From: an uncultured Verrucomicrobia subdivision 3 bacterium
GTDB taxonomy: Bacteria > Verrucomicrobiota > Verrucomicrobiia > Limisphaerales > UBA11358
Reading direction: 5' to 3'
Length of the DNA: 64,000 nucleotides
Assembly: GCA_903875465.1 (NCBI GenBank)
Contig: CAIQWB010000105.1
Span: forward strand, 1 to 64,000
Made by a program: the position numbers and the translations under genes. The notes beneath the pieces are model-generated. The model searched no databases and was not told the origin of the DNA. It was given only the letters and a program-made list of their open reading frames with translations. Shown here one piece after another: positions 28,301 through 38,362 of this stretch; the first letter of the stretch is position 1; the number at the start of each line of letters is the position of its first letter.

Positions 28301-29241
28301 CGTTTGGCTCGGCCATCAGCAGTAACGCGGTAATCACCGTTTACTATCCCGCGACCTATGCCAACCTGACCAACGGTCTGGTGCTGCACCTGTCGTTTGA
28401 TGGGGATTACAAAGATAGTTCTGGACATGGCAACGATGGCACGGCGGTCGGCTCGCCCTCAATTGTGGCCGGCAAAATCGGCAGCGGCGCCCTGAGCGTC
28501 AACACCGACACCACCAATGCCATTTACAACTACGTCACCTTGGGCACGCCTTCCGACTTGCTCTTCGGATCTGACGTGGACTTCTCCGCGGCCTACTGGG
28601 TGAAACTGCCTTCGGGTTATGCGCAAGGCGACTTGCCCATCCTCTCCAGTTCCAGCACTTCTTATGGCGGCACGGGCATCACCCTTGCGCCTTCCTATCA
28701 ACGTGGTGGCTGGTCCTGGTCCATCTACGACTCGACCGGCACCGGTGCCGGTCTTTATGGACCGGACAATCAGATTAATGATGGTGCATGGCACCACATC
28801 GTCGAAGTGTTCACGCGTACCAATAGCTGTGCCACTTATCTGGACGGCGCGCTGGTCAGCACGGTGCCGATCAGCGGCATCGGCAGCATCGACTCTGGTT
28901 TGACGTTCAACGTCGGTCAGGGCGCCTCGGGCACCTATTCCGAAAGCGGTGGTTTCCTGGTTGATGACTTGGGCATCTGGAAACGCGCACTGACGGATGT
29001 GGAAGCCCGCAGCATCTATGTGGTCGGCCAGAATTATGGCAAGTCGTTCAACACCTTTGGTCCTTCGACGCTGTCGATCAACCCTGGACCCAATGGCAAG
29101 TATATCATCGCCTGGCAGTCTGGCACCTTGTACCAATCGCCCTCTCCGAAAGGTCCTTGGACGCCCGTGCCTGGCGCAACGATCCCGACCTATACGGTTA
29201 ATCCGACGGGCACCAATGTGTTCTTCGGTGTCGGTCAATAA
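25312..29241 (+). CDS. Secreted protein with four LamG domains and Ig-like domains
   Basis: 1309 residues. A signal peptide (1-28, ending SAKA) is followed by four concanavalin-like LamG domains at about 30-262, 267-503, 683-923 and 1017-1240, each with FxxETWVNA/LELWAK/ISGWVN strands and a closing GxxDExxxWxRxLSxxE motif. Ig-like modules (ITTQPxSQ..., YQWYLNG, GAYYVVVTNLYGSA) lie between domains 2 and 3 and between 3 and 4. The C-terminus is a short beta domain ending VFFGVGQ, a diverged relative of the FYR-type ends seen on other secreted proteins here. No catalytic motif is visible. It is probably a carbohydrate-binding or surface-adhesion protein. A strong terminator follows. Confidence 0.82.
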   Translation: MKLKLNHNLRLAGSLMVALTATVSAKADYTSTVLSQNPAAYYPLNESITPSVFGVTNSGSLSTAASTYVNLPPLNQPGPFPGSVSVALDGSSQYITTPWVAGLNTSSFTFETWVNAAIVPNFAYVASAVNVNSPRSGWYLAQDNNSTFGLGSAYVLRFFNQNSTTPSITLSAKVPPAGTWDHLVITFDGTTASFYTNGVLAQSGVPTANATTGLRFVPDDNQPFTVGCRSSLNFFWAGNVAQTAMYGTSLSAAKVAAHYAAATTAPATYSATVLADAPLQYNKYIAPPQPAALNLGATGSANTGLYLADAGVGAPGPQSPAEPGFSVTNTAATFDAGGGSVLLPGFNFNTNTVTISGWVNATNAQKLAAGIVVCDAGGTYAGITIDGVSGGLGLGYVWNNDPLTYNWSPSADAGLPALPDSQWAYVALVVQPTEADLYLATQDGTFSSVTNYFNHINQTFSGSTTIGTDAGQATYSFNGAIDEVGIWNRSLSSGELYTQFGAALGNVAPKIFGDPPSPSQPIVAGDTLVLTPNIGGTPSLSYQWYLNGNPVAGATNSVYTKPNFSIAGDSGAYYVVVTNLYGSATSGVATVTGQIATAPVIVAGPVGGTIYPGGVLNLNVVATGGGLKFQWKKGGTNIVGATSAQYYVANVTNVNAGSYSVTVTNTLGATNLGPALVVVPTLTTGSYAQVVDADGPEAWWRLDESAVTNGTIMQDGTGRHSGVYTNLGGLTLGSAGAISGPLAGTAAKFNGDGSYGYVPYFGNLSNQKFSLELWAKLPSALSGLVAASSEDSSGDGYGIGSGTYWVGYAGGKTFGQAPGGGSSPNNVSYDPTIYPGVWTHIVIEYNPSGNSSYPYQVYINGKTDGYIWGGAALNNSQPFIIGGLGNGPSSILTRAFNGSVDEVAFYTKLLSATQIQAHYAAGYFGVPPTITTQPLSQNAFLGQSVTFSTAAAGAPTIGLQWRKNGVALAGQTNATLTVSNVTYASASDAYSVIATNAFGSAISSNAVITVYYPATYANLTNGLVLHLSFDGDYKDSSGHGNDGTAVGSPSIVAGKIGSGALSVNTDTTNAIYNYVTLGTPSDLLFGSDVDFSAAYWVKLPSGYAQGDLPILSSSSTSYGGTGITLAPSYQRGGWSWSIYDSTGTGAGLYGPDNQINDGAWHHIVEVFTRTNSCATYLDGALVSTVPISGIGSIDSGLTFNVGQGASGTYSESGGFLVDDLGIWKRALTDVEARSIYVVGQNYGKSFNTFGPSTLSINPGPNGKYIIAWQSGTLYQSPSPKGPWTPVPGATIPTYTVNPTGTNVFFGVGQ

Positions 29242-29281
29242 GCCAGCCAGCTTGCTGGCAAGCATTTAAAGTCTAAACGCG

Positions 29282-29314
29282 AGGCGGCCGGGATTTTCCC
29301 GGCCGCCTTTTTTT
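29282..29314 (+). terminator. Strong rho-independent terminator of the LamG protein
   Basis: A 12-bp perfect stem (29282-29293 against 29297-29308, AGGCGGCCGGGA and complement) with a TTT loop is followed by seven T. Confidence 0.9.
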
Positions 29315-29414
29315 GTTTTGGTGAGCGGCCTGAGTGGTCAGCTCAAATCAGGCCGGCACGGCTGGAGGGGCGAAGTCTGGATAGGATGCCAATGTGCTGG
29401 GGCAACCGAACGAA

Positions 29415-29512
29415 GCCAGCGATCCGGCTGGCAACCCCAAGTCTACTCGCCCAAGTGGGCGCGCCAAGGTGGCAGCACCCCCCACCTGGGGCCGGTCCGT
29501 CTAGGAACCGGC
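29415..29512. repeat. Cluster of four hairpins between convergent genes
   Basis: GCCAGC/GCTGGC (29415-29432), CGCCC/GGGCG (29448-29461), AGGTGG/CCACCT (29467-29487) and GCCGGT/ACCGGC (29491-29512) follow one another in 98 bases. They lie after the LamG gene's terminator and before the end of the convergent fucosidase gene. The gap 29242-29568 holds no credible gene. The cluster could be a structured RNA, a bidirectional terminator or a REP-like remnant. Confidence 0.4.
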
Positions 29513-29568
29513 GATGCCTCAGCGTTACGGGCATTTAATTCCACTGCCCGCCCGCAACCGACGCCGAT

Positions 29569-31974
29569 TTATTGCAAGCCGTCACGCAACTGGAGCTCGC
29601 CCCCTTTTTTCAGGTCCAGTTCCCGGGTAATATCACCGTAACGCAGTACCGCTTTGGTGCCGTTCAGCGAATGCACGGTGGCAGACACTAACTGATGGTT
29701 TTGCCAGGTCAGATCCACCTCAAACCCACCACGGGCCCGCAAGCCGCTGACCGATCCATCGGGCCAGGCCGCCGGCAGGGCCGGGAGCAATTCGAGGGTG
29801 CCGTTCTGGCTTTGCAGGAGCATTTCCGCGATCCCAGAAGTGCCGCCGAAATTGCCGTCAATTTGGAACGGTGGGTGCGCATCGAACAGGTCGGGATAGG
29901 TGCGTTTGGGGCTGAGGAGAAATTCCAAGATGTGAAAGGCGTGGTCGCCATCGTGGAGGCGTGCCCAGAGATTGATGCGCCAGGCGGTGGCCCAGCCGGT
30001 GGCCTGGTCACCCCGGATTTCCAGAGATTTTTTTACGGCTGCGGCCAGCTCCGGCGTGGCGCGCAAGTCAATCTGGGCACTGGGATAAAGTCCATAGAGG
30101 TGCGAGACGTGGCGATGGTGGATGTCCTTGGCTTGCAAATCCCAATCTTTGAGCCATTCCTGAAGCTGGCCGGAAGCGCCGATTTGGAGCGGGGCCAGAC
30201 GGGCGCGAGCGGCGGCGAGCTGCTGGCCGAAGGCTTGGTCCTTCCCCAGAATGCTTTCCGCCTGCAAGCAATGGTCAAACAGGTCGCGTAATAATTCCAA
30301 ATCCAGGGTGGGGCCGGCGCAGATGCTCGTTTTGCCTTCGGGGTGGGTGTTTTCCGGCGAGAGCGAGGGACTGGTGACCAGCCATTGATGCGTGGGTTCC
30401 GGCACCAGGGTGTCGAGGAAGAATTGGGCGGCCCCTTTCATGGCGGGGTAGATGCGCTGGAGGTAATTTTTATCCTGGGTAAACAAATAGTGTTCCCACA
30501 AATTCTGGCAAAGCCAGGCCCCGCCCATCGGCCACATGCCGGAGTTGGGTCCGTCGATGGGCGCGGCCGCCCGCCAAAGGTCGGTGTTATGATGAGCCAC
30601 CCAGCCATGGGCGTGGTATTGCACTTTCGCAGTGCGCGCGCCGGAGGTGGTCAAATCCATGACCATGGCGGTGAGGGGTTCCACACATTCGGACAGGTTG
30701 GCGGTTTCGGCCGGCCAGTAGTTCATCTCGGTGTTAATATTGATGGTATACTTGCTCCCCCAAGGCGGGTTCATGGAGTCATTCCACAGCCCTTGTAAAT
30801 TTGCGGGCTGGCCACCCGGGCGGGAGCTGCTGATCAACAAGTACCGGCCAAATTGGAAGTATAACGCGGCCAGCCCGGGGTCACGGCCCTCGGCGAAATG
30901 GGCGATGCGCTCATCGGTGGGCCGGGCGGCGGCGGGGCCATTGGTCCCCAGACTCAGGCTGACCCGGTGGAATAGTTTTTGATAATCGACGATATGATCT
31001 GGAAGGGTGGTGTCGATCCCATCCGCGGCCCGACCAGTGAACCATTTGGCCCGGGCACCGTTGATTTGTTTCTGGGTGAGGGCCACGGGATCAAAGGTGA
31101 CTTCACGGTAATTTTTATAACTGGTGGCCGCGGCAATCAACAGGGTGACACTATCCGCATTGGTCACCGTGATGCTGTCCGGGCCCGGCTGGAGGCTGCC
31201 TTGCGTGGGCAGCACGCACACCCGGGCCTGAAATGTGAGCGCGCCAGCGATGCCGCCGGATTCGCCATTGACCCCGGTCAGCAGGAGAGTGGCGTCATTG
31301 GTGCAGCCAGCCAGCGGGTGGTCCGTATTGATCTCCACACTCACGGCCGCCTTTTGCGGGGTGTGCATCCCGGCGGTGAAGGAGATTTGCCCCGGCTGGT
31401 CCGCGGTGAGCTTGAGGACCATGACCTGGTCGACCGCGCTGGCAAAAGTTTCGCGCGTGAAATGGACGCCGTGGCGGGTGTAATTGACCCGGGCCACGGC
31501 GGTATCGAGGTTCAATTCCCGGCGGTACTCGGTGACGTCGTTGGTAGGAAAGTCCAGGAACAGGTCCCCGACGGATTCGTAAGGCATTTGGCGCACGGGG
31601 TGGGCCATCATCTGCTCGCTGATGATTTTTTCGGCGGTATCGTACTGGCCCGCGAAAATAAGCTGGCGCACCTGGGGCAGGGCAGCAAAGGCGTTGGGGT
31701 TGTCGGGCGTGTAGGGCCCCCCGGCCCAGAGGGTGTCCTCGTTGAGTTGCAGGTGTTCGCGCGCCGGACCGCCAAAGATCATGGCGCCAAGCCGCCCATT
31801 GCCAATGGGGAGTGCCTCGGTCCACACTTCTGCAGGATGGGTGTACCAGAGGGTAAGCGGGCCGGGGGCTTCCGTGGCCGCCAGCCGGCTGGCGCTGGCC
31901 AAAGGCATAAGGGCGGCCAGCAGGGGTAACCAAGCTGGGTGTTTCAGATGAGGATGCATGCGCTTATATGCCAC
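29569..31974 (-). CDS. Glycoside hydrolase family 95, alpha-L-fucosidase type
   Basis: 801 residues from the start at 31974; an ATG at 31959 giving [10 protein letters not shown] is equally good. A hydrophobic signal segment (about 13-34) precedes the GH95 N-terminal domain ([28 protein letters not shown], then [12 protein letters not shown]). Active-site motifs of the family are present: [12 protein letters not shown] (about 411, the Asn pair), SPSLSPEN (about 539, the catalytic Glu) and QIDGNFGG (about 704, the Asp). The family hydrolyses alpha-1,2-L-fucose or related L-galactose links with inversion; the periplasm or outside of the cell is the likely site. Convergent to the LamG gene and not in an obvious polysaccharide locus. 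Confidence 0.92.
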   Translation of the reverse strand: MAYKRMHPHLKHPAWLPLLAALMPLASASRLAATEAPGPLTLWYTHPAEVWTEALPIGNGRLGAMIFGGPAREHLQLNEDTLWAGGPYTPDNPNAFAALPQVRQLIFAGQYDTAEKIISEQMMAHPVRQMPYESVGDLFLDFPTNDVTEYRRELNLDTAVARVNYTRHGVHFTRETFASAVDQVMVLKLTADQPGQISFTAGMHTPQKAAVSVEINTDHPLAGCTNDATLLLTGVNGESGGIAGALTFQARVCVLPTQGSLQPGPDSITVTNADSVTLLIAAATSYKNYREVTFDPVALTQKQINGARAKWFTGRAADGIDTTLPDHIVDYQKLFHRVSLSLGTNGPAAARPTDERIAHFAEGRDPGLAALYFQFGRYLLISSSRPGGQPANLQGLWNDSMNPPWGSKYTININTEMNYWPAETANLSECVEPLTAMVMDLTTSGARTAKVQYHAHGWVAHHNTDLWRAAAPIDGPNSGMWPMGGAWLCQNLWEHYLFTQDKNYLQRIYPAMKGAAQFFLDTLVPEPTHQWLVTSPSLSPENTHPEGKTSICAGPTLDLELLRDLFDHCLQAESILGKDQAFGQQLAAARARLAPLQIGASGQLQEWLKDWDLQAKDIHHRHVSHLYGLYPSAQIDLRATPELAAAVKKSLEIRGDQATGWATAWRINLWARLHDGDHAFHILEFLLSPKRTYPDLFDAHPPFQIDGNFGGTSGIAEMLLQSQNGTLELLPALPAAWPDGSVSGLRARGGFEVDLTWQNHQLVSATVHSLNGTKAVLRYGDITRELDLKKGGELQLRDGLQ

Positions 31975-32160
31975 GGTGGCGGTGGCGGTCTCAAGGCAAA
32001 TCAGTGCTGGGGAAACTTGCCCGAACCATGGACCAACAACCCATGATTCACCGGGCTGGACGCCACCGGGCGATGCGCCGATTAATGGCCGCGCCCGTCA
32101 GTTTTGGCGGCCTTCTGGGGCCGGTGAAAACCCTTTCCTGTAAAAGTTTGTGACTACGCA

Positions 32161-32190
32161 TTGACATTTGCCCGGGCGCATGAAAACTAT
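32161..32190 (+). promoter_or_regulatory. Candidate promoter of the pilus-like operon
   Basis: A perfect TTGACA (32161-32166), an 18-base spacer and a weak AACTAT (32185-32190), 20 bases before the first ATPase gene. Confidence 0.4.
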
Positions 32191-32210
32191 TACGCAGTCT
32201 CCTGAATCAA

Positions 32211-33932
32211 ATGGCAGGAAGACATACAACCATTGTGGCTGAAAAAGACGATTATTTATTGGACTTGCTGGTGGACCTCGGCTTTGCCAATGCCGGACAG
32301 GTCGCCAAAGCTCGTGTGGAATCCGGCGGCAACGGCATCGTGGATTACTTGGTGGCCAACAAGGTCATCCGCCCCGGGGACGTCACGCAGGCGAAGGCCG
32401 CGCAATTTGGTGCCGAGGTGGTGCAGCTCGCCTCCATGTCCATTCCCGATGACGTGCTTTCAGCCATTCCCCGGAACATCGCCAAAAAGTACCGGGTGAT
32501 CCCGGTCTTTAGGACCGAGGGCAAGGTGGCCGTGGCCATCGCGGATCCCTCGGATCTGAATGCCATCGATTCCCTCACCCATTTGCTCAATGCGGAGATT
32601 GAACCGCGCGTGGCCTCGGAACAGGATATTGACGCGGCGCTCCAGCGTTACTATGGCGGTTCCAGCGAGTCAGTGATGGAAAAGGCGGTGCAGGAGCTGA
32701 CGATGAACGAGGTGCAGGCGACCGTGGGTCCCCTGGCCGATGACGGCGGGGTGGTGGATGCGGATGGTCCACTGATCCGCCTGGTCAACCAGATCATTAT
32801 TGATGCCTTTAAATTGCGGGCTTCGGATATTCATTTGGAACCGCTGGCAAAAAGATTCCGGTTGCGCTACCGGATTGACGGGGTGATGCAGGAAATGAAA
32901 TCGCCGCCCAAGCGGTTGCAGGCCTCGATCATTGCCCGGTTAAAACTTCAGGCGAACCTCTCCATTTCCGAACATCGCATCCCGCAGGATGGTCGTATTC
33001 AAACCAAGGTGGGGGCCAAGCTGATTGACTTGCGCGTATCGTGTTTGCCCACAAATCACGGCGAAAGCATCGTGATGCGTATTTTGGACAAGGAAGGTTT
33101 GAAACTGGGGTTGCCCGAGTTGGGTTTCTTCCAGGATGACCAGAAAACGTTTGAACGGTTAATCGCCCTGCCCGACGGTATTTTGCTGGTCACCGGACCC
33201 ACGGGCTCCGGCAAAACCACGACCTTGTATTCCTGTCTGCACTTCATCAACCGGCCCGATCGCAAGATCATCACCGTGGAGGACCCGGTGGAATACATCC
33301 TGGGCGGCATTAACCAGGTGCAGGTGGCGGACGCGGTGGGGCTGAGCTTTGCCATGGCGTTGCGCTCGATTCTCCGTCAGGCGCCCAACGTGGTGATGAT
33401 CGGGGAAATTCGTGATATTGAAACGGCGAGCATCGCGATCAACGCGGCGCTCACCGGGCATTTGGTATTCTCCACGCTGCACACCAACGACGCGCCGGGG
33501 GCGGTAACCCGTCTCGTCGACATCGGGGTGAAGCCCTTCCTGGTGGCCTCTTCCACCCGGTGCCTCATGGCGCAGCGGCTCGTGCGTAAAATTTGCAAAA
33601 AGTGCATGGGCCCGACCCAGCTGACCGACGCCGAGATGCGGACCCTGGGGATTACCGAAAACGATCTGAAAACCGCCACCCCGCAGAAAGGCCGGGGTTG
33701 CAATAATTGCAATAACACGGGCAACCGGGGCCGTTTCGGAATCTTCGAGATTTTCGTCATTGATGACGAGTCCCGCAAATTGATTTACGAACAGGTGCCC
33801 ACTTCCGTCCTGCGCGTGCGCGCCCGCGAAATGGGGATGCGCACCCTGCGCGAGGACGGCGTGCGGAAAGTCCTTGCCGGACTGACCACGGCCGAGGAGG
33901 TCATACGTTCAACCGTCGGTGACGCGGAATAA
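32211..33932 (+). CDS. GspE/PilB-type assembly ATPase, first copy
   Basis: 573 residues. The N-terminal MshEN/GspE_N domain (about 15-160) is followed by the secretion ATPase domain: [16 protein letters not shown], Walker [11 protein letters not shown] (Lys335), the Asp-box region ITVEDPVEY, Walker B MIGEIRD, the His box LHTNDAPGA, and a C-terminal tetracysteine zinc site (CKKC then GCNNC). It powers polymerisation of pilins or pseudopilins at the inner membrane. The usual RQDPD before Walker B reads RQAPN here (residues 391-393 are Ala-Pro-Asn), unlike the second copy in this operon. It is the first gene of an operon with pilT, a second GspE and gspF. Confidence 0.92.
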   Translation: MAGRHTTIVAEKDDYLLDLLVDLGFANAGQVAKARVESGGNGIVDYLVANKVIRPGDVTQAKAAQFGAEVVQLASMSIPDDVLSAIPRNIAKKYRVIPVFRTEGKVAVAIADPSDLNAIDSLTHLLNAEIEPRVASEQDIDAALQRYYGGSSESVMEKAVQELTMNEVQATVGPLADDGGVVDADGPLIRLVNQIIIDAFKLRASDIHLEPLAKRFRLRYRIDGVMQEMKSPPKRLQASIIARLKLQANLSISEHRIPQDGRIQTKVGAKLIDLRVSCLPTNHGESIVMRILDKEGLKLGLPELGFFQDDQKTFERLIALPDGILLVTGPTGSGKTTTLYSCLHFINRPDRKIITVEDPVEYILGGINQVQVADAVGLSFAMALRSILRQAPNVVMIGEIRDIETASIAINAALTGHLVFSTLHTNDAPGAVTRLVDIGVKPFLVASSTRCLMAQRLVRKICKKCMGPTQLTDAEMRTLGITENDLKTATPQKGRGCNNCNNTGNRGRFGIFEIFVIDDESRKLIYEQVPTSVLRVRAREMGMRTLREDGVRKVLAGLTTAEEVIRSTVGDAE

Positions 33933-33939
33933 TTTTTTT

Positions 33940-35040
33940 ATGTCATATTCAATGTCCGATCTGTTGCAGTTGATGATTTCCGAAGGGGCTTCGGATTTGC
34001 ACACCCGGGTGGGGTGTGCTCCGACCATCCGGGTGCATGGCACCTTGCACCGGGTCGAAGGCCCGTCGCTCAAACCCGAGGATTCGGAAGAGTTGATGCG
34101 GAGCATCACTTCGGAAGAGCACATTCAGAATGTGCGGGAAAACGGCGGCGCGGACTTTGCCTTTGCCTTCGGTGAGGCGGCGCGTTTCCGGGTAAGCGTG
34201 TTCAAGGAAAAGGGGAATTTCGGCATGGTGCTCCGCCAGATTCCCAGCAAGCTGCTCACCTTCGAGCAGATCGGCCTGCCGGAAACGGTGAAGGAACTGC
34301 TCTTCAAACCGCGCGGCCTGATTCTGGTCACGGGACCCACCGGCTCGGGCAAATCCACCACCCTGGCATCGCTGCTTAACATCGTCAACGAGACCCGGGA
34401 CGAGGTGCATTTGATCACCATTGAGGATCCCATTGAATATTATCACCGGCACAAACGGGCGCTCATCACCCAGCGGGAAATTCACGTGGACGTGCCGAGC
34501 TTTGCCGAGGCCCTGCGCCGTGCCTTGCGTCAGGACCCGGACATGATTCTGGTCGGTGAAATGCGCGACTTGGAAACGATTGAGGCCGCCATCACCGCCG
34601 CCGAGACCGGGCACTTGGTGTTCGGCACCCTGCACACGACCGGGGCGGCCAAGACCATTGACCGTTTGACCAACGCGTTTCCCACCAACCAGCAGGAAAC
34701 CATCCGCATTCAGCTCTCCACGGTGCTGCAGGGGGTGATCTCCCAATTGCTGATTCCGCGGGTCGACAAGCCCGGCCGGGTGGCCGCCTTTGAGATCATG
34801 GTGAACACCCCCTCCATCGCCGCCTTGATTCGTGATAATAAAACCTTCCGGATTCAGTCCGACATTCAAACCGGTTCCAAATACGGGATGGTAACCCTGG
34901 ATGCGTTTCTGATGGAAAAATACCAAGCGGGGATGATTGCGCGCGAGGAAGTAATTACCAAGGCGCAGGATCCGACCACGATTCTGGCGAAATTGCAGGA
35001 ATTGGATCTGGCGGCGGCGGTTAAACAAGGCAAGAAATAA
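33940..35040 (+). CDS. pilT: PilT-type retraction ATPase
   Basis: 366 residues from the ATG at 33940, seven codons inside a longer frame and just after the first ATPase. Motifs are typical of Pil[19 protein letters not shown] at the start, Walker [34 protein letters not shown], the His box [16 protein letters not shown], and a C-terminal [10 protein letters not shown] in place of the AIRNLIRE retraction motif. It would depolymerise pilus fibres. Its presence argues for a dynamic pilus or pilus-like machine rather than a pure type II secretion system, which lacks PilT. Confidence 0.93.
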   Translation: MSYSMSDLLQLMISEGASDLHTRVGCAPTIRVHGTLHRVEGPSLKPEDSEELMRSITSEEHIQNVRENGGADFAFAFGEAARFRVSVFKEKGNFGMVLRQIPSKLLTFEQIGLPETVKELLFKPRGLILVTGPTGSGKSTTLASLLNIVNETRDEVHLITIEDPIEYYHRHKRALITQREIHVDVPSFAEALRRALRQDPDMILVGEMRDLETIEAAITAAETGHLVFGTLHTTGAAKTIDRLTNAFPTNQQETIRIQLSTVLQGVISQLLIPRVDKPGRVAAFEIMVNTPSIAALIRDNKTFRIQSDIQTGSKYGMVTLDAFLMEKYQAGMIAREEVITKAQDPTTILAKLQELDLAAAVKQGKK

Positions 35041-35049
35041 TTTCCCATC

Positions 35050-36759
35050 ATGGCCGAAGAAATTTCCAATCCATTATTGTCCCTGATCCGCAGTCACGGG
35101 CTGATTGACGATTTGCAGTACGAGGAAGTCGTCAGTGAACTTGAGCGCAGCAGCACGCCCGCGATCCAGGTCCTGCAGGACTTTGGGATCATGAAGATTG
35201 ATGACATCCTGCATGTCATGGCCAGTGCGGTGGGGGCGGAGGTCGTTTCGCTGCGGGACCGGGAATTTGAGCCGGCCGTGGTGGCCTCCCTGTCCAGCAA
35301 TGTGGCGCGGATGTACCGGTGCGTGCCGGTGGCCAAAAAAGACGGGGTGTTATATGTCGCCCTGGCCGAGCCGCTTGATCCGGCCCGGGCGGACGAAATT
35401 GCCTATTCCGCGAAGTGCGACGTGCAAATCTGTGTGGCCGATCCTTCAGAGATCGACAAGGCCGTGGAACGGTTGTACGGCCAGAGCGAGGCCGAGAGTT
35501 TTAATGAAATTTTAAAGGAACTGGGTTCGGATAAGGAAATTGCCCGGGAAGTTTCCGAGGCCGGCGAGGGCGCGAACGACCAGCAGGTGACCGAGCTGGC
35601 CAACGAGGTGCCGATCGTCAAATTCGTGAATGTCATCCTCCAGCAAGCCGTGCAGGACCGGGCGAGCGACATTCACTTTGAACCCTTTGAAACGGAATTT
35701 CGCATTCGCTACCGGGTGGACGGTGCCCTCTACGAAATGGCCCCGCCGCCGAAGCACCTGGCCCTGCCCGTGATTTCCCGTTTGAAAGTCATGGCCGGCC
35801 TGAACATTTCCGAACGCCGCATGCCCCAGGACGGTCGCATCACGGTGTTTATCGGTGGCCGGCAGATCGATTTGCGTATGTCCACCCTGCCGACGGCTTT
35901 CGGTGAATCCGTCGTGTTGCGTGTGCTGGACCGGTCCTCCGTGAATTTGGAAATTGAGGCGCTTGGCCTGCCGAAATCCGTTTATGAGTTTGTCGGTGAG
36001 GTGATTCTGCGTCCCAACGGGATTTTCGTGGTAACCGGGCCAACCGGTTGCGGCAAGACCACCACGCTGTATTCGTGCTTGCGCCGGGTGAACACCATCG
36101 ATTCGAAGTTGCTCACGGCCGAGGATCCGGTGGAATTTGACATTGAGGGCATCATGCAGGTGGCGATTAATGACGCCGCTGGCATGACCTTCGCCAAGGC
36201 GCTGAAATCCTTTTTGCGTCAGGATCCGGATATTATCATGGTCGGTGAAATGCGTGATTTGACCACCGCGCAAATCTCCATTCAAGCCTCGCTGACTGGT
36301 CACTTGGTGCTGAGCACGCTCCACACCAACGACTCTGCCGGCGCGGTGACCCGTCTGGTGGACATGGGTGTGGAACCCTTCCTGATTTCCTCCACCCTCA
36401 TGGCCGTGCTCGCCCAACGCTTGGTGCGGACGGTGTGCAAAAACTGTCGCACGCCCTTCGAGCCCACCGAAAACCAGCTCGCCATGCTCAACCTCTCCCC
36501 CCATGATCTGGGTGACAAGGTGTTCCATTATGGCCGGGGCTGCCAGGTTTGCCACGATAGCGGATACAAGGGCCGGAAAGGGATTTTTGAACTTCTGGTG
36601 GTCACCGACCAGATTCGGACCCTGATCAATGAGCGTGCGCCGACCGTGGTGGTGCGCCAAAAAGCCATCGAGCTGGGAATGACATCATTGCGCGAAGATG
36701 GCTTGCGTGGTATCTTCGATGGTGCTACAACCATAGAAGAAGTCGTTAAATACACGTAA
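35050..36759 (+). CDS. GspE/PilB-type assembly ATPase, second copy
   Basis: 569 residues; starts nine bases after pilT. It has the same architecture as the first copy: MshEN-like N-terminal domain (about 5-150), [20 protein letters not shown], Walker [25 protein letters not shown] (canonical), LHTNDSAGA and the zinc site CKNC with GCQVC. It therefore looks like a fully standard extension ATPase. Two different GspE/PilB proteins on either side of PilT suggest two assembly modes or a hetero-oligomeric motor; which pseudopilins each serves cannot be told from sequence. Confidence 0.92.
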   Translation: MAEEISNPLLSLIRSHGLIDDLQYEEVVSELERSSTPAIQVLQDFGIMKIDDILHVMASAVGAEVVSLRDREFEPAVVASLSSNVARMYRCVPVAKKDGVLYVALAEPLDPARADEIAYSAKCDVQICVADPSEIDKAVERLYGQSEAESFNEILKELGSDKEIAREVSEAGEGANDQQVTELANEVPIVKFVNVILQQAVQDRASDIHFEPFETEFRIRYRVDGALYEMAPPPKHLALPVISRLKVMAGLNISERRMPQDGRITVFIGGRQIDLRMSTLPTAFGESVVLRVLDRSSVNLEIEALGLPKSVYEFVGEVILRPNGIFVVTGPTGCGKTTTLYSCLRRVNTIDSKLLTAEDPVEFDIEGIMQVAINDAAGMTFAKALKSFLRQDPDIIMVGEMRDLTTAQISIQASLTGHLVLSTLHTNDSAGAVTRLVDMGVEPFLISSTLMAVLAQRLVRTVCKNCRTPFEPTENQLAMLNLSPHDLGDKVFHYGRGCQVCHDSGYKGRKGIFELLVVTDQIRTLINERAPTVVVRQKAIELGMTSLREDGLRGIFDGATTIEEVVKYT

Positions 36760-36772
36760 ACCCCTTACTACC

Positions 36773-38086
36773 ATGCCTAAATTTAATTACGTAGCCCTCG
36801 ATCAACGCGGGAATGAGACGAAGGGCACCTTTGAAGTGGCCAGCCAGAATGATGCCATCGGCCGGGTCAAGGACATGGGTTTGTTTCCCGTGAAAATCGT
36901 CGAGGCCGACAAGGACACGGGCAAAGGCAAGGGGGGCAAGAAGGCTGCCCCGGCCCCCAAGGCGGCGGGCAAGGGTGGTAAAAAGGGCGTCAATATCAAT
37001 ATCAAGATCCCCGGGATGGGGAGCGGGGTGAAGCCCAAGGTCCTGACCACCTTTACCCGCCAGCTTGCCACGCTGGTGGATGCCGGGTTGCCGCTGCTCC
37101 GGGGCCTGCGGGTGTTGGAAAAGCAAGAGAAGAATGCCGCCCTCAAAGAGATTTTAGGCAAACTGGCGGTTTCCATCGAAGGCGGCAGTACTTTTTCCGA
37201 AGGCCTCGCCCAGCATCCCAAGGTTTTCAACCGGTTGTTTGTGAACATGGTCAAGGCCGGGGAACTGGGCGGTGTATTGGAAGTTGTCTTGAAACGTCTG
37301 GCCGAATTTTCCGAAAAAGCCCAGAAAATCAAGGGCAAGGTCAAGGCCGCACTCTTTTATCCCATCGCGGTGATGTTCGTGGCCATCGGCATTTTGCTGT
37401 TGTTGATGGTGTTCGTCATTCCGAAGTTCAAGGAAGTGTTCGCCGGGATGGGGGTGCAGATGCCCGGGTTCACCCTGTTTGTCATGGCGATGAGCGATAT
37501 GATCAAGAACAACATCCTCGAAACCCTCGGGGTGGTGGTCTTTATCGTGGTGGCGTTTATGCTGTTTATTAAAACGAAATTTGGCCGGCTGCTCTGGGAT
37601 AAGACCCAGTTGAAATTGCCCGCCGTCGGCCCGGTCATCAGCAAGGTTGCCATTTCCCGGTTCACCCGGACCTTGGGCACCCTGGTGAGCAGCGGTGTGC
37701 CGATTTTGCAGGCCTTGACCATCGTGAAGGAAACCGCCGGTAATGTCGTGATTGCCAACGCCGTTTCGAAAATTCATGAGAGTGTGAAAGAAGGGGAAAC
37801 CATCACTGCCCCGCTGGAAGGTTCCGGGGTGTTTCCTCCCATGGTGTGCTCCATGGTGGACGTCGGTGAGCAAACGGGCGCCATGCCCGAAATGCTCATG
37901 CGTATTGCCGATGATTATGATGAACAAGTGGATAACTCCGTGGCGGCCATGACCTCGCTGCTGGAGCCCATCATGATTGTGTTCCTGGCCGTCGTGGTGG
38001 GTAGTATCGTGATCGCGATGTTCCTGCCCTTGATTGCCATGATTAACAGCTTGAGCGGTGACGATTCAAGCAAAGGCGGCGGCTAA
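36773..38086 (+). CDS. GspF/PilC-type inner-membrane platform protein
   Basis: 437 residues. It opens with FNYVALDQRGNETKGTFEV, the standard GspF start, and has two T2SF domains (about 90-215 and 290-415) with three membrane helices at about 200-225, 240-262 and 400-425. LATLVDAGLPLLRGLRVL and LGTLVSSGVPILQALTIV are the paired family signatures. An insertion of about 40 residues rich in Lys, Gly, Ala and Pro (residues about 44-83) is unusual for the family. It anchors the ATPases to the membrane and organises pilin assembly. It is the last gene of its transcription unit, followed by a terminator. Confidence 0.93.
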   Translation: MPKFNYVALDQRGNETKGTFEVASQNDAIGRVKDMGLFPVKIVEADKDTGKGKGGKKAAPAPKAAGKGGKKGVNINIKIPGMGSGVKPKVLTTFTRQLATLVDAGLPLLRGLRVLEKQEKNAALKEILGKLAVSIEGGSTFSEGLAQHPKVFNRLFVNMVKAGELGGVLEVVLKRLAEFSEKAQKIKGKVKAALFYPIAVMFVAIGILLLLMVFVIPKFKEVFAGMGVQMPGFTLFVMAMSDMIKNNILETLGVVVFIVVAFMLFIKTKFGRLLWDKTQLKLPAVGPVISKVAISRFTRTLGTLVSSGVPILQALTIVKETAGNVVIANAVSKIHESVKEGETITAPLEGSGVFPPMVCSMVDVGEQTGAMPEMLMRIADDYDEQVDNSVAAMTSLLEPIMIVFLAVVVGSIVIAMFLPLIAMINSLSGDDSSKGGG

Positions 38087-38106
38087 CCTAGAGTAGTATT
38101 TCAGCA

Positions 38107-38149
38107 GGGGAACGCTGGCAGACCTTGGTCGCTGGCGTTTCCCTTTTTT
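38107..38149 (+). terminator. Terminator after gspF
   Basis: GGGGAACGC (38107-38115) pairs, with one G-T wobble, with GCGTTTCCC (38135-38143), followed by TTTTTT (38144-38149). It separates the ATPase operon from the toxin-antitoxin/pseudopilin unit. Confidence 0.65.
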
Positions 38150-38263
38150 ATGGCTTGATGGGACAAATGATGTGTGAGACGCCGCCGGAAGCTGCCGTCG
38201 AGCACACGTTCGCCTTTGAAAAGCCTGAAATCCACCTTTTTTAGTGGCTAAATTCCCGGGAAA

Positions 38264-38348
38264 TGTAAATACTAGGGGAAAATGTTGACAAAGGCCCACT
38301 GATTGTGTAAATACAAAGTAAACACATTGCATGGGCGTTCTATTTACA
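38264..38348 (+). promoter_or_regulatory. Promoter with repeated TGTAAATA boxes before the toxin-antitoxin pair
   Basis: TTGACA (38285-38290) with a 17-base spacer to TAAATA (38308-38313). The octamer TGTAAATA occurs at 38264-38271 and 38306-38313, exactly 42 bases apart, and as the inverted TATTTACA at 38341-38348. The second and third boxes overlap the -10 and the leader, where a CopG-type antitoxin would repress its own operon. Confidence 0.5.
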
Positions 38349-38362
38349 ATTGAACCTTTGAT

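Noticed and set aside
29415-29512. Hairpin cluster as a possible tRNA
   Set aside because: Stem lengths and spacing do not give a cloverleaf, and there is no T-loop consensus or acceptor pairing.
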